A stretch of DNA of 64,000 nucleotides from Scylla paramamosain (GCF_035594125.1 NW_026973697.1:267501-331500); one strand, 5' to 3'; positions 1-11,714 are shown, numbered from the stretch's first letter. Program-made: numbers and translations. Notes: generated by a model from the sequence alone, not told the origin.

Positions 1-560
1 GCTTTTCTATCAAATTTCTCTTCTTATTGATTCTTTTAGGGAGTTTCATTTTTTTTTTCATAAATAATTTAATCTTTATTTATTCTTCACTCTATTTCAT
101 TATTCCTTCTTTGCCTTGTTTTGCCGGTAATATTAACGGTTTCTTTTTTCTTTTATTTTTTATTGACGAAGATTATATATTCCTTCCTATTACACTCACG
201 CTCCTTGTTTAATTTTCGTAATCATATTTACTGCTGTGTTACTGAGAACCGAGTAATTTCACATTCTATTCGTATTGAGTTCGTTACCTATTTTATTTAT
301 TTATTTATCTATTCATTTATTTCGTTTCCGTGTGTAACATTTCTTTTCAAACACTGAGAAATCGATCTGAAGAGTCGAGCGAGGAGAAGCAGATGGTAAT
401 CGAATCCCCCCCTATAAATAATACACTCAAGATACACACAACCCGTTATCAGGTGCGCCAAAAGTGATCTCCGAGACCCAAGTGGAGCTGAGTGGAAGAC
501 CTCCCTGTATGTTGCAATATTTCCCTCTACCTTTGATTGGAATCTTGCAGAAGAAAGGCT
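1..560. other. AT-rich noncoding stretch
   Basis: T-rich low-complexity sequence with several TTTA runs near 290-320. The short open frames here are Phe/Leu/Ile strings without domain character. No gene or element is recognised before the LINE fragment near 562. Confidence 0.6.
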
Positions 561-561
561 T

Positions 562-751
562 CTCTGGTAAACTCTGGAACTCCCTGCCTACTTCTGTATT
601 TCCACCTTCCTATGACTTGATTTCCATCGAGAGAGGTTTCAAGACACTTATACTTCAATTTTTGACTACCGCTTCTGACCCTGTTCTGGGACTGACATCT
701 CAGTGGGCTTTTTTCTTTTTTTTTTTTATTGGATTTTTGTTCCCCTTGGCC
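562..751 (+). mobile_element. 3' end of a jockey-like LINE (5'-truncated)
   Basis: This stretch matches the last ~50 codons and 3' UTR of the intact element at 52.1-55.4 kb. The frame reads [10 protein letters not shown] then SVFPPSYDL, followed by the same untranslated segment (CAGTGGGC, a T-run, then TTGTTCCCCTTGGCCAGT). It lacks the final TCCTTCCTACAT plus poly(A) seen in the other two copies, because a CR1-like sequence begins right after GGCCAGT. The missing 3' end is not recovered after the CR1-like element, so this is not a simple nested insertion. It may be a rearrangement junction. The homology is read directly from the two sequences. Confidence 0.85.
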
Positions 752-2220
752 AGTGCACTGGAGTCGGGTGAGGTACCAGTAATGTGGAGGCAGGCTAATG
801 TAGTACCCATCTTTAAGAAAGGAGATAAAACTTTAGCGTCTAATTATAGACCTGTCAGCTTAACTTCAGTTGTAGGTAAAAATGTTAGAGTCAATAATAG
901 CGAGGAACATTAGGGAACATTTAGACAAACATAACTTGATAAATCAGTCACAGCATGGCTTCACGAAGGGGAAGTCTTGCCTGACAAACTTGTAAGTTTT
1001 TACAGTAAGGTGTACGAGGCAGTAGATAATGGTGATAGTTATGATATCTTATATCTGGACTTTAGTAAAGCATTTGACAAGGTACCCAATCAAAGGCTCT
1101 TGAGAAAGGTTAGGGCACACGGGATAGATGGGAAGGTGTTAGGCTGGATAGGGTCATGGCTTGGTAACAGGCGACAGAGAGTGCTAATAAACGGCTCGAA
1201 ATCCGAGTGGGGTCATGTAATTAGTGGAGTGCCAGAGGGATCAGTATTAGGGCCATTGTTATTTCTAATATATATCAATGACTTGGGATAGTGGAATTAG
1301 TAGTGATGTTAGTAAATTTCCGGATGACACAAAGATAGGTAGATTAATTAGGTCAGAATCGGATGCCATCGCCTTGCAGGCAGACTTAGATAGAATGAAT
1401 GAATGGACGGATAGATGGCAAATGCAATTTAATATCAATAAATGCAAAGTGCTTAGCGTAGGTAGAGAAAACCCACACAATAGGTACACATTAGACAACC
1501 AAACTCTGGTAGGTACAGGGTACGAGAAAGATTTAGGAGTTATAGTTAGCTCTGAACTCCGTCTAGGGAAGCAATGCATAGAAGCCAGAAACAAGGCAAA
1601 TAGGGTACTAGGATTCATTTTTAGGAGTGTTAAAAGTAGAAGGCCGGGAGTAATATTAAAGTTATACTTGGCGCTGGTCAGACCTCATCTAGACTACGCT
1701 GTGCAGTTCTGGTCCCCACATTACAGGAAAGATATAGGTCTATTAGAATCAGTAAAGAGGAGAATGACTAAAAGGATACAGGGGATGAGGAGTATTCCTT
1801 ACGAGGCGAGGTTGAAGTGCTGTTAAATTTACATTCTTTAGAGAGACGTAGGTTAAGAGGGGACCTGATAGAAGTCTTTAAGTGGTATAAGGGTTATAAC
1901 AAGGGAGATGTAAGCAAAATTCTTAGGATCAGCAACCAGGGTAGAACAAGAAAATAACGGGTTCAAGCTTGAAAAATTTAGGTTTAGGAAGGAGATAGGA
2001 AAAAATTGGTTCTCAAATAGAGTGGTAGATGAGTGGAACGGACTCAGTAATCATGTAGTTAGTGCTAGGACACTAGAGAGCTTTAAGAGAAGATTAGATA
2101 AGTTAATGGATGGGGATAACAGATGGAAATAGGTAGGTGTGTTTCATACAGGGACTGCCACGTGTAAGTCTGGTCGCTTCTTGCAGCTTCCCTTATTTCT
2201 TATGTTCTTATGTTCTTATG
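752..2220 (+). mobile_element. CR1-like LINE, 5'-truncated and decayed
   Basis: Broken reverse transcriptase of a CR1-type non-LTR retrotransposon. Visible blocks in order are [48 protein letters not shown] (motif A), [20 protein letters not shown], then FPDDTK where the family has the catalytic F/Y-A-D-D, and the C-terminal LVRPHLDYAVQFW and WFSNRVVDEWNGLS blocks. The reading frame changes near 870, 980, 1285 and 1820, and the Ala of the catalytic box is Pro, so the enzyme is dead. There is no endonuclease domain because the copy starts inside the RT. The 3' end carries three repeats of TTATGTTC (about 2196-2220), like the short 3' microsatellites of CR1 elements. It is the longest of seven copies of this family here. 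Confidence 0.9.
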
Positions 2221-2944
2221 TGGTGCAGTAATATCTAAAGTCAGTCACGTCATTCCCACCACGGATGGTATAAATTACTTCCACGCTGATTAACTCTCAG
2301 GCTTTTCCTCAACCTTAATACAGTTTTGTAGCGCAGGCTTGAAGTGTAATTACTGAAGATAAGTAAAAAAAAAAAAAAAAAAAAGTGGGCCCAAGGAGTT
2401 TAAACTTTTTAGCGCTTATAGTTTCAGTTTTTAGACCAATAAAATAACCATGAGATTACTGAAATAAAGAAATTAGCTAATTAAAGTGGTCTTTTTTTCG
2501 ATTTTTCTATTCCTGATACTTCTTGATTACGACATTGAGCGTTTGTCTCTGTTAGGTAGCCTTTCTTTTAACCCATTTTGTTTGGCCTTGGTCGTTGTCT
2601 CTAATAAAAACACTCACTACCTATCGGTCAGAATGGTCAACAGAAATACGTGGAACAACGTAAGACCAGACTCACCTCGCACTGCCCCTTAAGTTATTGG
2701 AATACCTATGCAGGAATACACAGGCGAGTGATTTTCATAAACTTTAGTGAAGATGACTGGCTTTCTGCTCCTTTGTGGCGGCGATTAGGTAATGGAAGGA
2801 CGGCGAGCCCCGGCCAGCCAGCGTCTCTTCACTGCCAGCCACCACCATAAGCCATAAGTCATGGGCTGTTCCCGAGGACTTGTTTGGCTAGCGGTGGAGG
2901 CTGCACGGCCATCTCTGCGTGTGTGTTGTTGTTGTTTCTGATAT
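2221..2944. other. Noncoding, with poly(A) run
   Basis: No gene is recognised. An A-run of about 20 lies at 2367-2387 and could be the end of an old retrotransposed sequence, but no flanking duplication or family was identified. A GC-richer patch at 2770-2900 has no convincing frame. Confidence 0.5.
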
Positions 2945-3007
2945 AGTGGTGGTGGTAGGAGTAGTAGTAGTAGTAGTAGTGGTGGTGGTTGTGGTACTAC
3001 CAGTAGA

Positions 3008-3038
<31 letters not shown>

Positions 3039-3042
3039 GTAA

Positions 3043-3112
<70 letters not shown>

Positions 3113-3200
3113 TGTAGTACTACCAGTAGAGGTGGTAGTAGTAGTAGTAGTAGTAGTAGTGGCAGTAATAGCTGCTGTTGTTGTTGTTGTTGTTGTTGTT
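2945..3200 (+). repeat. (GTA/GTG/GTT)n trinucleotide array with internal duplication
   Basis: Trinucleotide array. A non-periodic island (GGTACTACCAGTAGAGG and its near copy) occurs twice about 123 bp apart, so the array grew by duplicating a segment as well as by single-unit slippage. The long Val-only frame it creates is not a gene. Confidence 0.9.
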
Positions 3201-3551
3201 ACTAAAGGAATTGTTGTTGTTGGTATTTTTTGTTACATTTGGAGGTCAAAACGTTTGCGACACACATTATAACAGGTGACAAAAGAAATGCATAGATATT
3301 TTTAGAAATTCCTGAAATATATGAAACTTTACTTACAGAAGGAAGAAAAAAAAAAAAAACACCCTAAAATGATATATGATTAAACAAGCACTGCATGATC
3401 AGTTTATGATTCGAGACTGAGGAAAAACGAAAACACGAACTCATCAATATCTGAAGAAGGGAAGAGCAACACGTGGACACTAAAAACACAGGTCACAGGT
3501 CAGGGAAAAATTGATGTTTAGGAAGAATAAACGAGAAAGAGGATCCCGCAG

Positions 3552-3664
<113 letters not shown>

Positions 3665-3952
3665 ATGTGACAAAAAAAAACGATAAAACCAAAAGGAAAA
3701 ATAAACTCAAATATAACATTCAAGACAAGAACACACATACAAAAACGAAAAACAAAAAAAAAACATTAAAGATAAACTAAAACCTAACATCCTCCCACCT
3801 GAGGCAAAGCAAGAGGAAGACCCACGCTCACCTCAGCTCCCAGCAAAACACAATACTTCAATTAGCTGGCCGCCCTTTCACCTGCCCCAGTGTTAAGGGG
3901 AAGGAGGGAGGGAGACAGTGTTTTATGGCCTACCAACGACTCAGTTGTGGAA

Positions 3953-4060
<108 letters not shown>

Positions 4061-4548
4061 AGCAGGTGGAAACACAAACGAGAGAACAAAAGATAAATAT
4101 ATTAAAATTAAACATCAACTTAATAGTGTGTGTGTGCATGTACGTATTATTATTACACTCTTCCTCTCTCCTAAACTTATTCTAGTTGAGGAAAACGAAA
4201 TTTCCTACACGCAAAATCACCTACTATTTGCAGGAGGATAAAAAAAAAAAATGAGAACAAAAGTCAAATAACACATACTGAAGCCCACGTGTCCTATAAC
4301 ACTTTTAGAGACAGAAAGGAAGCTTAGAAAGAGAAGCGCAGGCGAGGACAGGGAAGCAGCAAGCGGGTGTTAGAGACGTAATGAGACTGCAAGTGGCAAT
4401 CACGCCGCATATTAAGACCAAACCCGGGAAATCTGTTGGTGCAGGAGTAGCTGGCGGAGAGGGAGGATCACAGGTAGCGGCAAGCTGGGGCTGGTTGGAG
4501 TGGCGGAATGGTGGATATTATGCTGCTCCTGGACAGTGTAATTGTTTG

Positions 4549-4790
4549 TGGTGGTGGTGGTGGTGGTGGTGGTGATAGTCATTGAGGTAATCAGATCTAT
4601 TTTCGTGGTGATAACCTTGCTGCTGCTGCTGATGTATTAGTAGTAGTAGTACTAGCTGCAGCAGAAAGAGTAGTAGAAGTAGTTGGTGTAGCGTAGTGGC
4701 AGTAGGAGCAAGAGTAGTATTAGTAACGCAATTAGTAGTAGTTGTTATGGTGGTGGTGGTAGTTGCGGCGGTACTTATGGCCATGTTGAG
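4549..4790 (+). repeat. Degenerate (GGT)n/(AGT)n trinucleotide region
   Basis: A perfect GGT run (4549-4573) followed by imperfect AGT/GTG/GTA triplets to about 4790. Confidence 0.8.
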
Positions 4791-4865
4791 TTTAATTGTG
4801 GTGGGACTAATGAATGTGGTGACAGTTGTATAAATGGCGGTAATCTTGAAAGCGGTGCCATTATT

Positions 4866-5045
4866 AAGCACATAAGAACATTAGACAATAGGGGAAGCTG
4901 CAAGAAGCCATTAGGCCTACAAGTGGTAGCCCCGGTATGACACACACACCTACCTATTTCCACTTGCCATCTCCATCAATAATTTGTCTTAATCTTTTAA
5001 AGCTCCCTAATGACTCAACACTAACAACCTGATTACTGATTACTG
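4866..5045 (-). mobile_element. CR1-like LINE 3' end fragment
   Basis: On the minus strand the frame reads NQVVSVESLGSFKRL then a degenerate IDGDGKWK, followed by the family 3' UTR (TGCAGCTTCCCC and TGTTCTTATG). It has the same terminal layout as the 752-2220 copy, reduced to about 180 bp by 5' truncation, as is usual for target-primed reverse transcription. Confidence 0.85.
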
Positions 5046-5188
5046 TTGTTGCAGTGGTTGGACATTGGTGGTGATGAAACAAGGCTTTCCACAGCAAAGG
5101 GCCGGGACCACCACGCCCTACCACTCTGAAAACTGAATAACGCGGAGATACCCACTGAGAGTCAAGTACCATGGGACTGAGATGCCGA

Positions 5189-5191
<3 letters not shown>

Positions 5192-5233
<42 letters not shown>

Positions 5234-5285
5234 AACACAGCGTCGAACCAAACAAAATTTCAAGACCTATTACATGTGAGTGGAT

Positions 5286-5376
<91 letters not shown>
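5192..5376. repeat. (CT)n 5192-5231 and (GT)n 5290-5376
   Basis: Two arrays separated by about 58 bp. The GT array has one GG interruption near 5317. Confidence 0.95.
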
Positions 5377-5379
<3 letters not shown>

Positions 5380-6322
5380 TTAATGTGCTTTATCTAAACA
5401 TCATTAAGTAGGAATTAGGCGTATAACAAAGAAGAGGGAAGGGAGTACGACCCACTTACTTCCACGCCTTTCCCTCCCCCCTCCCCCTCCCCGTCACACA
5501 TCGGCTCGCCCTGTATCGCAGGGAAACCCTCTGGCCAAACGGTGCAGTAAAATTGAGTTTTGCCGCTGTAATGTTCTTTATTTCCAGGAGTCTTAAGAGA
5601 ATGTCGGGAACCCTGAGCTGGCTGTGATGGCGGTGGCAGTAACGGTGGTGGCGGTTGTGGTGGTAAACGGACATAAATTTCAGCAAAGTTTCACGTTTTT
5701 TCCCTTTACGTAAAATATGACTTCTGTATCGAGCAGGACTGTCGCACCGCTGGAAATCTCAAACAGTGTTCGACCGCCGATGTGAAATAAGCGCAGAAAT
5801 GCCAGACATACTGACACCTCATCAACATAAACTTGCGGAAAATATATTTGGCAGTTACTGTTGAGTCTATGCTTAGTGTTTCGACAGCAGTAACCTAACC
5901 TAACATTACACAGCGAAGTTCTGTCAATAGCAGCACCAACCAGCCGCTTTAAACAGAATTGTGTTATGCAAGAGTTACCATGAGTATGCTCAAATGGGTT
6001 TATCATAGAATGTGCTTTCAGTGAAAACCTTAGAAATGCCCAGCTGAAGTCAGGGGAGAATATCAAGGGAAGATTTGTGACCATCCCCTGAGTTTGGACA
6101 GGACTTCTGGATTATCCTGGAATTTTTGTTTCTATGAAAAGAACACTGACTGGTGTGAAGATTGTTAACAAAATTCAATACAAAAAAAAAGTAAGCTGAA
6201 ATTTTCCTCGCCGGAGGAAAGAAAAGAGGAATCTTGATAATAATAAAGCGTTATTTGATATATATTTTTATAGCACACTTCAGGTAACTGTACCTGTGAT
6301 CGATAAAACACTGTGTATCTAA
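5377..6322. other. Noncoding stretch
   Basis: A 134-codon minus-strand open frame (5680-6084) is the longest non-repeat frame here. It has no recognisable domain and contains tandem TTAGG-like triplets typical of noncoding DNA, so no gene is called. Confidence 0.5.
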
Positions 6323-6338
6323 TGTGTGTGTGTGTGTG

Positions 6339-6406
<68 letters not shown>
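6323..6406. repeat. (GT)n microsatellite
   Basis: GT array of about 42 units with a GCA interruption near 6338. Confidence 0.97.
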
Positions 6407-6408
<2 letters not shown>

Positions 6409-7399
6409 CGCGCTGGTCTCCAGTGAGTCCTGCTAGAACCTAAAAAGACATCTTAATCAAGTGGACTGGCAACTTGAAATGAGAGATTCTGCCTCTGAGC
6501 CCTCTCACAAAAAAGCCATCAAGGAAGTCCTGTGAAGTTTGTTAGAAACATGTACCGATCTGTGAACTCAGTAGCTAAAAACAACACTACACTAGACCGT
6601 AAGACACCGATAGATAAGTACACGAACCTTCTAGAGATATAGAGGCACATACACTATACTCAGCAATATATCAAGAAAAACATCGATTTGTAGACCAAAC
6701 TAATATCTTGAAGGAAAAGTTGAAGCTTTGATACGTCAGAAAAATGGACAGGTTGTACTGTAGCATGTACTTAATAATTGTCCTATGTATTTTAACACAT
6801 ATCCAAACAAAATAAAAACTGTCCTGATGCCACGGAAGGCTTGAGTGGGGAGCCATCCAGCCATCCTAGGAGCCTGTCACTGAATGGTGACAGCAGTATC
6901 AGGGGGAGCTTTCAGTAACGCCGTCAAGATAAAATAATTCACTCAATGGATTTCTTTCAAATTGGTCATCATCATCATCATCATCGCTATCTTTGTTATT
7001 ATCAACACGTTTTATCATTAGTGACACGAATAACAAAAGCAACACTAAAGGGTGATGATAATAATAAAAAAAATAATAATAAACATAAGCAGAACGTTCA
7101 TAGTCAAATTAAATCAAAGAGAAGTAGAAAATAAAACAGAAAAATAAATAAAGTATATAAACAGATGAGCATGAACATGAACATAATACGAACCAACGTA
7201 ACAAAATAAATAAACAGAAAAAAAGTACACAAATCAAATAAATTACGTCTTTTCTTCTTAAATCTTCATACCATTCCTTCCGTTAGTCCTATTCGCACTT
7301 TTTTGGAAGTTTAGCAATCTCAGGTTTAGCATTCGAAGGCATGGCCATTATTCTTAATTTCACCCAAATGAGACTCATCCCGCGGTAACTCTGACCTGC

Positions 7400-7400
<1 letters not shown>

Positions 7401-7444
<44 letters not shown>
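7401..7444. repeat. (GT)n microsatellite
   Basis: About 20 GT units. The preceding 6.41-7.40 kb holds no recognisable gene, only A-rich sequence and a short CAT run near 6967. Confidence 0.95.
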
Positions 7445-7445
<1 letters not shown>

Positions 7446-7651
7446 CCTCATTCATCTGCTTTATTGATACGAGTGACTTTCTCCATTTCTTCATTTCTCC
7501 CTTTCCTTTCATCTGTCCTTCCTTCCTTGCGTCTTTCCCTCCTTTCGTGACCTCAATTACTGAGCAGGTGATGGGGCAAATGTATATAAATTACCTCATA
7601 ACAACCTAACGAAAACACGAGGGAGGAAGGTGAAATGAATGGTCAGAAAGA

Positions 7652-7654
<3 letters not shown>

Positions 7655-7745
<91 letters not shown>
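7655..7745. repeat. (GA)n microsatellite
   Basis: GA array with one extra G near 7696 that shifts the register. Confidence 0.97.
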
Positions 7746-7749
<4 letters not shown>

Positions 7750-8089
7750 ACGGGAGAGGCAGGAAAAGGAACAGGGAGAATGGAGAGCAGGATCCCTTTG
7801 TAAGCACGTTAGGAGTGTTTGGCATAAGGCAGGCGTCCCTCTCACCAACCCAGCGCCACAAAACACATGGACAAATGTAAATGACAGTCATCCCGCCTGA
7901 AATTTGCGGCATCTGGCTGGCTCCGCGTGTCACGTCCAGCAAAACACAAAATCCATCGGGCGTTACACATGTGCACGCAAAAAAAAAAAAAAAAACATAC
8001 GCGAATACCTATTGAAACATGTGTGTACTGCTAATGAATTCTAGATCCTACTAATTGCCGAATAAATTTGCATTTCCCGAGCCGAGCGC

Positions 8090-8090
<1 letters not shown>

Positions 8091-8164
<74 letters not shown>

Positions 8165-8216
8165 CATCTAATATTCAGAAGAAGAGACTTACGCTAACTC
8201 GAATTATCTCCAAAGT

Positions 8217-8291
<75 letters not shown>

Positions 8292-8310
8292 CCTCTCTCT
8301 CTCTCTCTCT
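8091..8310. repeat. (GA)n 8091-8161 facing (CT)n 8222-8310
   Basis: Two complementary dinucleotide arrays in opposite orientation separated by about 60 bp of unique DNA. They could fold into a ~70-bp stem with a short loop. The CT arm is interrupted by CCCC near 8289-8293. Confidence 0.95.
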
Positions 8311-8519
8311 GTTTTACATTTAAATGGAAGTTTACATACATTTTCATGCAAACTGCTACTTTATTTATTCAAGGCGTGTAACCATAAGTACTTATACTAC
8401 TGATGCAATATATAATGGGCGTATACTTATACCTGGCATTACAAATTACTTTAGTTTATGTTGACTGCAGTACATTTCGGAAACATGCAACTCCACAGCA
8501 CATTCCAGCTTACGTATTG

Positions 8520-8708
<189 letters not shown>

Positions 8709-8872
8709 TAAATAACGAAGTCTTTTCAAGTCTTTTCAAAAAAGGCTGCGTCTCATAATATGGGCCAGAATAAGTAAGCTTCATCTTCATCACACCTTCC
8801 CGTAAGATAATTAGCCCAAGACCAGCAGGTAATGGTCGATTAACGATCCTTAAGAGACTAAAGTCTTTCTTG

Positions 8873-8973
<101 letters not shown>

Positions 8974-9015
8974 ATTCTTTGAATTAATAACAATAGTAAT
9001 GTCCATAATGGTAAC

Positions 9016-9078
9016 AATAAAAATAATAATAATAATGATAATAATAATAATAATAATAATAACAATAATAATAATAAC

Positions 9079-9135
<57 letters not shown>

Positions 9136-9152
9136 GATAATTATAATAATAA
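9016..9152. repeat. (AAT)n microsatellite
   Basis: AAT array of about 45 units with scattered AAC/GAT changes. It lies about 85 bp upstream of the CCAAT boxes before the 9.4-kb gene. Confidence 0.97.
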
Positions 9153-9237
9153 GTAGCAGTACTGATAGTGATGATACCATGCAAAGAGAACATGTGAAAA
9201 CATGTAGTGAAGATATGAAACGGGAGCAGCCAGGCGT

Positions 9238-9275
9238 CCAATCAGAAGCAAGCAAGCAGGCAGCCGTCCAATCAG
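9238..9275 (+). promoter_or_regulatory. Paired CCAAT boxes upstream of the 9.4-kb gene
   Basis: CCAATCAG occurs at 9238-9245 and 9268-9275, exactly 30 bp apart and in the same orientation, inside a short direct repeat. CCAATCA is the core bound by NF-Y in animals. The pair lies about 115-155 bp before the proposed start codon, a typical distance. A uORF of 15 codons (ATG 9331, stop 9376-9378) lies between the boxes and the start. Promoter function is inferred from motif and position only. Confidence 0.45.
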
Positions 9276-9391
9276 AAACAAGCAATCGCAGAGCTTGGAG
9301 TTAGCTGAGAGTGTCACTGAATCAGGAAACATGAGTGTAGGTGCATATCAGGGGGTCGGACCTACTGGCACCCAGTGACTCTACAGACAAA

Positions 9392-10579
9392 ATGAAAACC
9401 CAGGATTCAGAGAATACTAAGATGCACGGCGTGTGTGTGGTGGAGGCCGGCGGCGCCCTAGACACCAAGCCGCTCAAGGTGAAAGTCTCGGTGCAGAAGC
9501 TCGGGCGGTGGTGGCGATGGCTGCCACGACCCTCCTACAAGAAGGTGGCGTCCTTTCACTTCCACTGGGAGGAGATCTTCCACACCCGGAAGACCTACAC
9601 CTCCCTGCAGGCAGACATGGACATGGCCCGCCTGCTGAAGGCGAAAAGCAGGTCAGGCGATGCCCTGGTAAAGATGGTCATGACCCACAGCTACGGGAAG
9701 GTTGTCGCCATTACAACGGTGACGGACTTCCTGCGGCGCCTGGGGAAGGGACAGCCAGACGGGTTTGTTTTCCAACTGAGCATGGCTAATAAGAACACAA
9801 TAGCGCCTGAAGAACAACACCAAGACAAGAGTGAAACCATGGAAGGGCAAGGAAAGGTAGAGGCCGAGGCTCCCTGGGTTGGAAAGACCTGCAAGTGCCC
9901 GCACTGCGTGCTGCCCTTCTGGGAGCTGCTGCGGGCCTGGAAGCCCCTTCCAGTGAAGCCGCCCACCGCGATGGACACGTACGTGGACATCCTGGCGACG
10001 GAATGCACTGTGCTGAAGAAGGAAGCGAATGTGATGCTGGAAGAGAAACGGAGCTGTGCGTCAGAGCTGGCTGCCCTTAAGGCTGAAATGGATCGTATGG
10101 AGCGTGAGCTGGACCGCGCTGAGGCCTCTTGGGCCAATGCGGTTATGGAAGAAAGTGAAGAACAGACAAGTGTACAGCTGGAAGGAACGGAGGAGGATTA
10201 TTTCGGCTACAGGAATGAAGAGCTTTGCACGGAACTACTGGATAATATCAGCGAAGAGGAAGAGAACAAGACCCTCGAGGAGCACTTGATTCTGGATGAA
10301 ACAGAGGAAGAATGGAACATGAAAGAGTGCGAGGAGAAGGAAGGCAGTGACAGAGGGAATCAGGCGGAAAGTGAAGGGCAAAGTCAGGAACAGGTAGGAA
10401 AACAGTCCAACCCCAGCAGGCTCCGCACGTTGCTCCGTTGCATGTTGCTATCATCAAACACAGCAAGCTGGATCGTCCGCCGCCTTTTATCACTACTACT
10501 AATTTTCACTTGTCTCCTTCTGTCCTTCGCCTTACTCTTGCATTTCACCCTCCTTTCTTTCGCTGCTGCGGCGCCTTAA
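9392..10579 (+). CDS. Hypothetical 395-residue coiled-coil protein with C-terminal membrane tail
   Basis: Intact single-exon ORF, much more GC-rich than its flanks, with no recognised family. The frame is opened by TAG at 9338-9340; the first in-frame ATG is 9392 in a good context (ACAAAATGA). Residues 28-130 are basic and beta-rich with a Trp/Arg patch (GRWWRWLPRPSYKK) and could be a globular domain. Residues 167-172 form a CxCxxC cluster (CKCPHC). Residues 195-250 are a heptad-like coiled coil. Residues 251-335 are strongly acidic. Residues 361-394 form one long Leu/Phe hydrophobic segment preceded by RR, ending AAAAP. This layout suggests a tail-anchored membrane protein facing the cytosol. 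Two CCAAT boxes lie upstream; a minisatellite begins about 70 bp downstream. An intronless retrogene is possible, but no poly(A) remnant was proven. That it is a gene is fairly sure; its function is unknown. Confidence 0.7.
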   Translation: MKTQDSENTKMHGVCVVEAGGALDTKPLKVKVSVQKLGRWWRWLPRPSYKKVASFHFHWEEIFHTRKTYTSLQADMDMARLLKAKSRSGDALVKMVMTHSYGKVVAITTVTDFLRRLGKGQPDGFVFQLSMANKNTIAPEEQHQDKSETMEGQGKVEAEAPWVGKTCKCPHCVLPFWELLRAWKPLPVKPPTAMDTYVDILATECTVLKKEANVMLEEKRSCASELAALKAEMDRMERELDRAEASWANAVMEESEEQTSVQLEGTEEDYFGYRNEELCTELLDNISEEEENKTLEEHLILDETEEEWNMKECEEKEGSDRGNQAESEGQSQEQVGKQSNPSRLRTLLRCMLLSSNTASWIVRRLLSLLLIFTCLLLSFALLLHFTLLSFAAAAP

Positions 10580-10647
10580 CATCCCGGCTGAGGCGTCAAA
10601 TGAAAACAAAATATAAAAGAATAAAAACTGAAAAAAAAAAAAGATCT

Positions 10648-11110
10648 AGTAGTAAGTTTAGTGTAGAGAGCAAAATAAAAGAAAATGTAAAATATAAAAT
10701 TAAAAAAAAAGAAGAAAAACATGAAAAAAGTACAATATAAGAAAAGTACAAAAAAAAAATTATAGTTGTAAGTGTAGTGTAAAAAGGAAAATGGAAGAAA
10801 ATAAATAAAAAACAAATGAAAAAAAATACAAAACCAAAAAAACAAACAAAATAAATGTAGTTGTAAGTTTAGTGTAGAAAGCAAAACAGAAGAAAATAAA
10901 TAAAAAACGAACAAAAAGAATATATATATATAAAGGAAGAAAATCCAAAAAAAGGTTGTAGTGGTAAGTTCAGTGTAGAAAGCAAATAAAAAAAGAAAAT
11001 AAATAAAAACAAGTAAAAATACAAAACAAGAAAATAAAAAAAATATGTAGTTGTAAGTTTAGTGTAGAAAGCAAAACAAAAGGAAATAAATAAAAACAAA
11101 TAAAAATACA
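10648..11110 (+). repeat. ~100-bp AT-rich minisatellite, five diverged units
   Basis: Each unit starts with a core like TAGTTGTAAGTTTAGTGTAG followed by an A-rich arm containing AAAATAAATAAAAA. Cores begin near 10648, 10764, 10858, 10959 and 11047 (spacing 116, 94, 101, 88). It starts about 70 bp after the stop codon of the 9.4-kb gene and may lie in its 3' UTR. Confidence 0.8.
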
Positions 11111-11125
11111 AAACAAGAAAATAAA

Positions 11126-11280
11126 CGCAATGGAAAAGCCGAAATGTTTACGAACACGGGACTCGGAGAAAATGAGCGCAATCGAGACGCCGAAACGTTT
11201 ACGAACACAGGACGCTCAGGCAGAGTGAACACAACTGAGACGCAGAAATGTTGAGGAACACTGGACTTAGAGGCAGACAT
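11126..11280 (+). repeat. ~52-bp minisatellite, three units
   Basis: Three diverged units start near 11126, 11177 and 11230, each with a GAGACGC(C/A)GAAA-like core and then CGAACAC(A/G)GGAC. It directly follows the ~100-bp minisatellite but is unrelated to it. Confidence 0.75.
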
Positions 11281-11375
11281 ATACAAAAGTATACTATTGT
11301 ATTCTTATTGCAAGGCATATATTTCTACTTAATAAAAGCTATCAAAACTTTTAATCATTCTTTTTGTCCTGCTTC

Positions 11376-11484
<109 letters not shown>

Positions 11485-11714
11485 TCCTGGAACAAAACAG
11501 AAAAAAACGACAGATTCACAAAAACAGAGGGTGTAAGTCTAGGAAATAAAAAAAAAAGGAGCAAGGGAAAGAGATACACAGACGAAGAATTTGACAGATA
11601 CATAAATATAGAAATTGATGCAAATATGTAAATCGAAGCAAATACGAACGGGTAAATTAATCTATACTCATATCCATCTGAATATCTACCTACTCATCCA
11701 CCCACTCTGAAATG

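Noticed and set aside
752..2220. CR1-like element nested inside the jockey-like copy
   Set aside because: The remaining jockey 3' end does not reappear after 2220 and no target duplication is visible.
5885..5900. CCTAACCTAAC resembling the arthropod telomere repeat
   Set aside because: Only two units; no telomeric or interstitial array.
5680..6084. 134-codon minus-strand open frame outside repeats
   Set aside because: No recognisable domain, no splice or promoter signals, and it includes TTAGGTTAGG-type sequence common in noncoding DNA.
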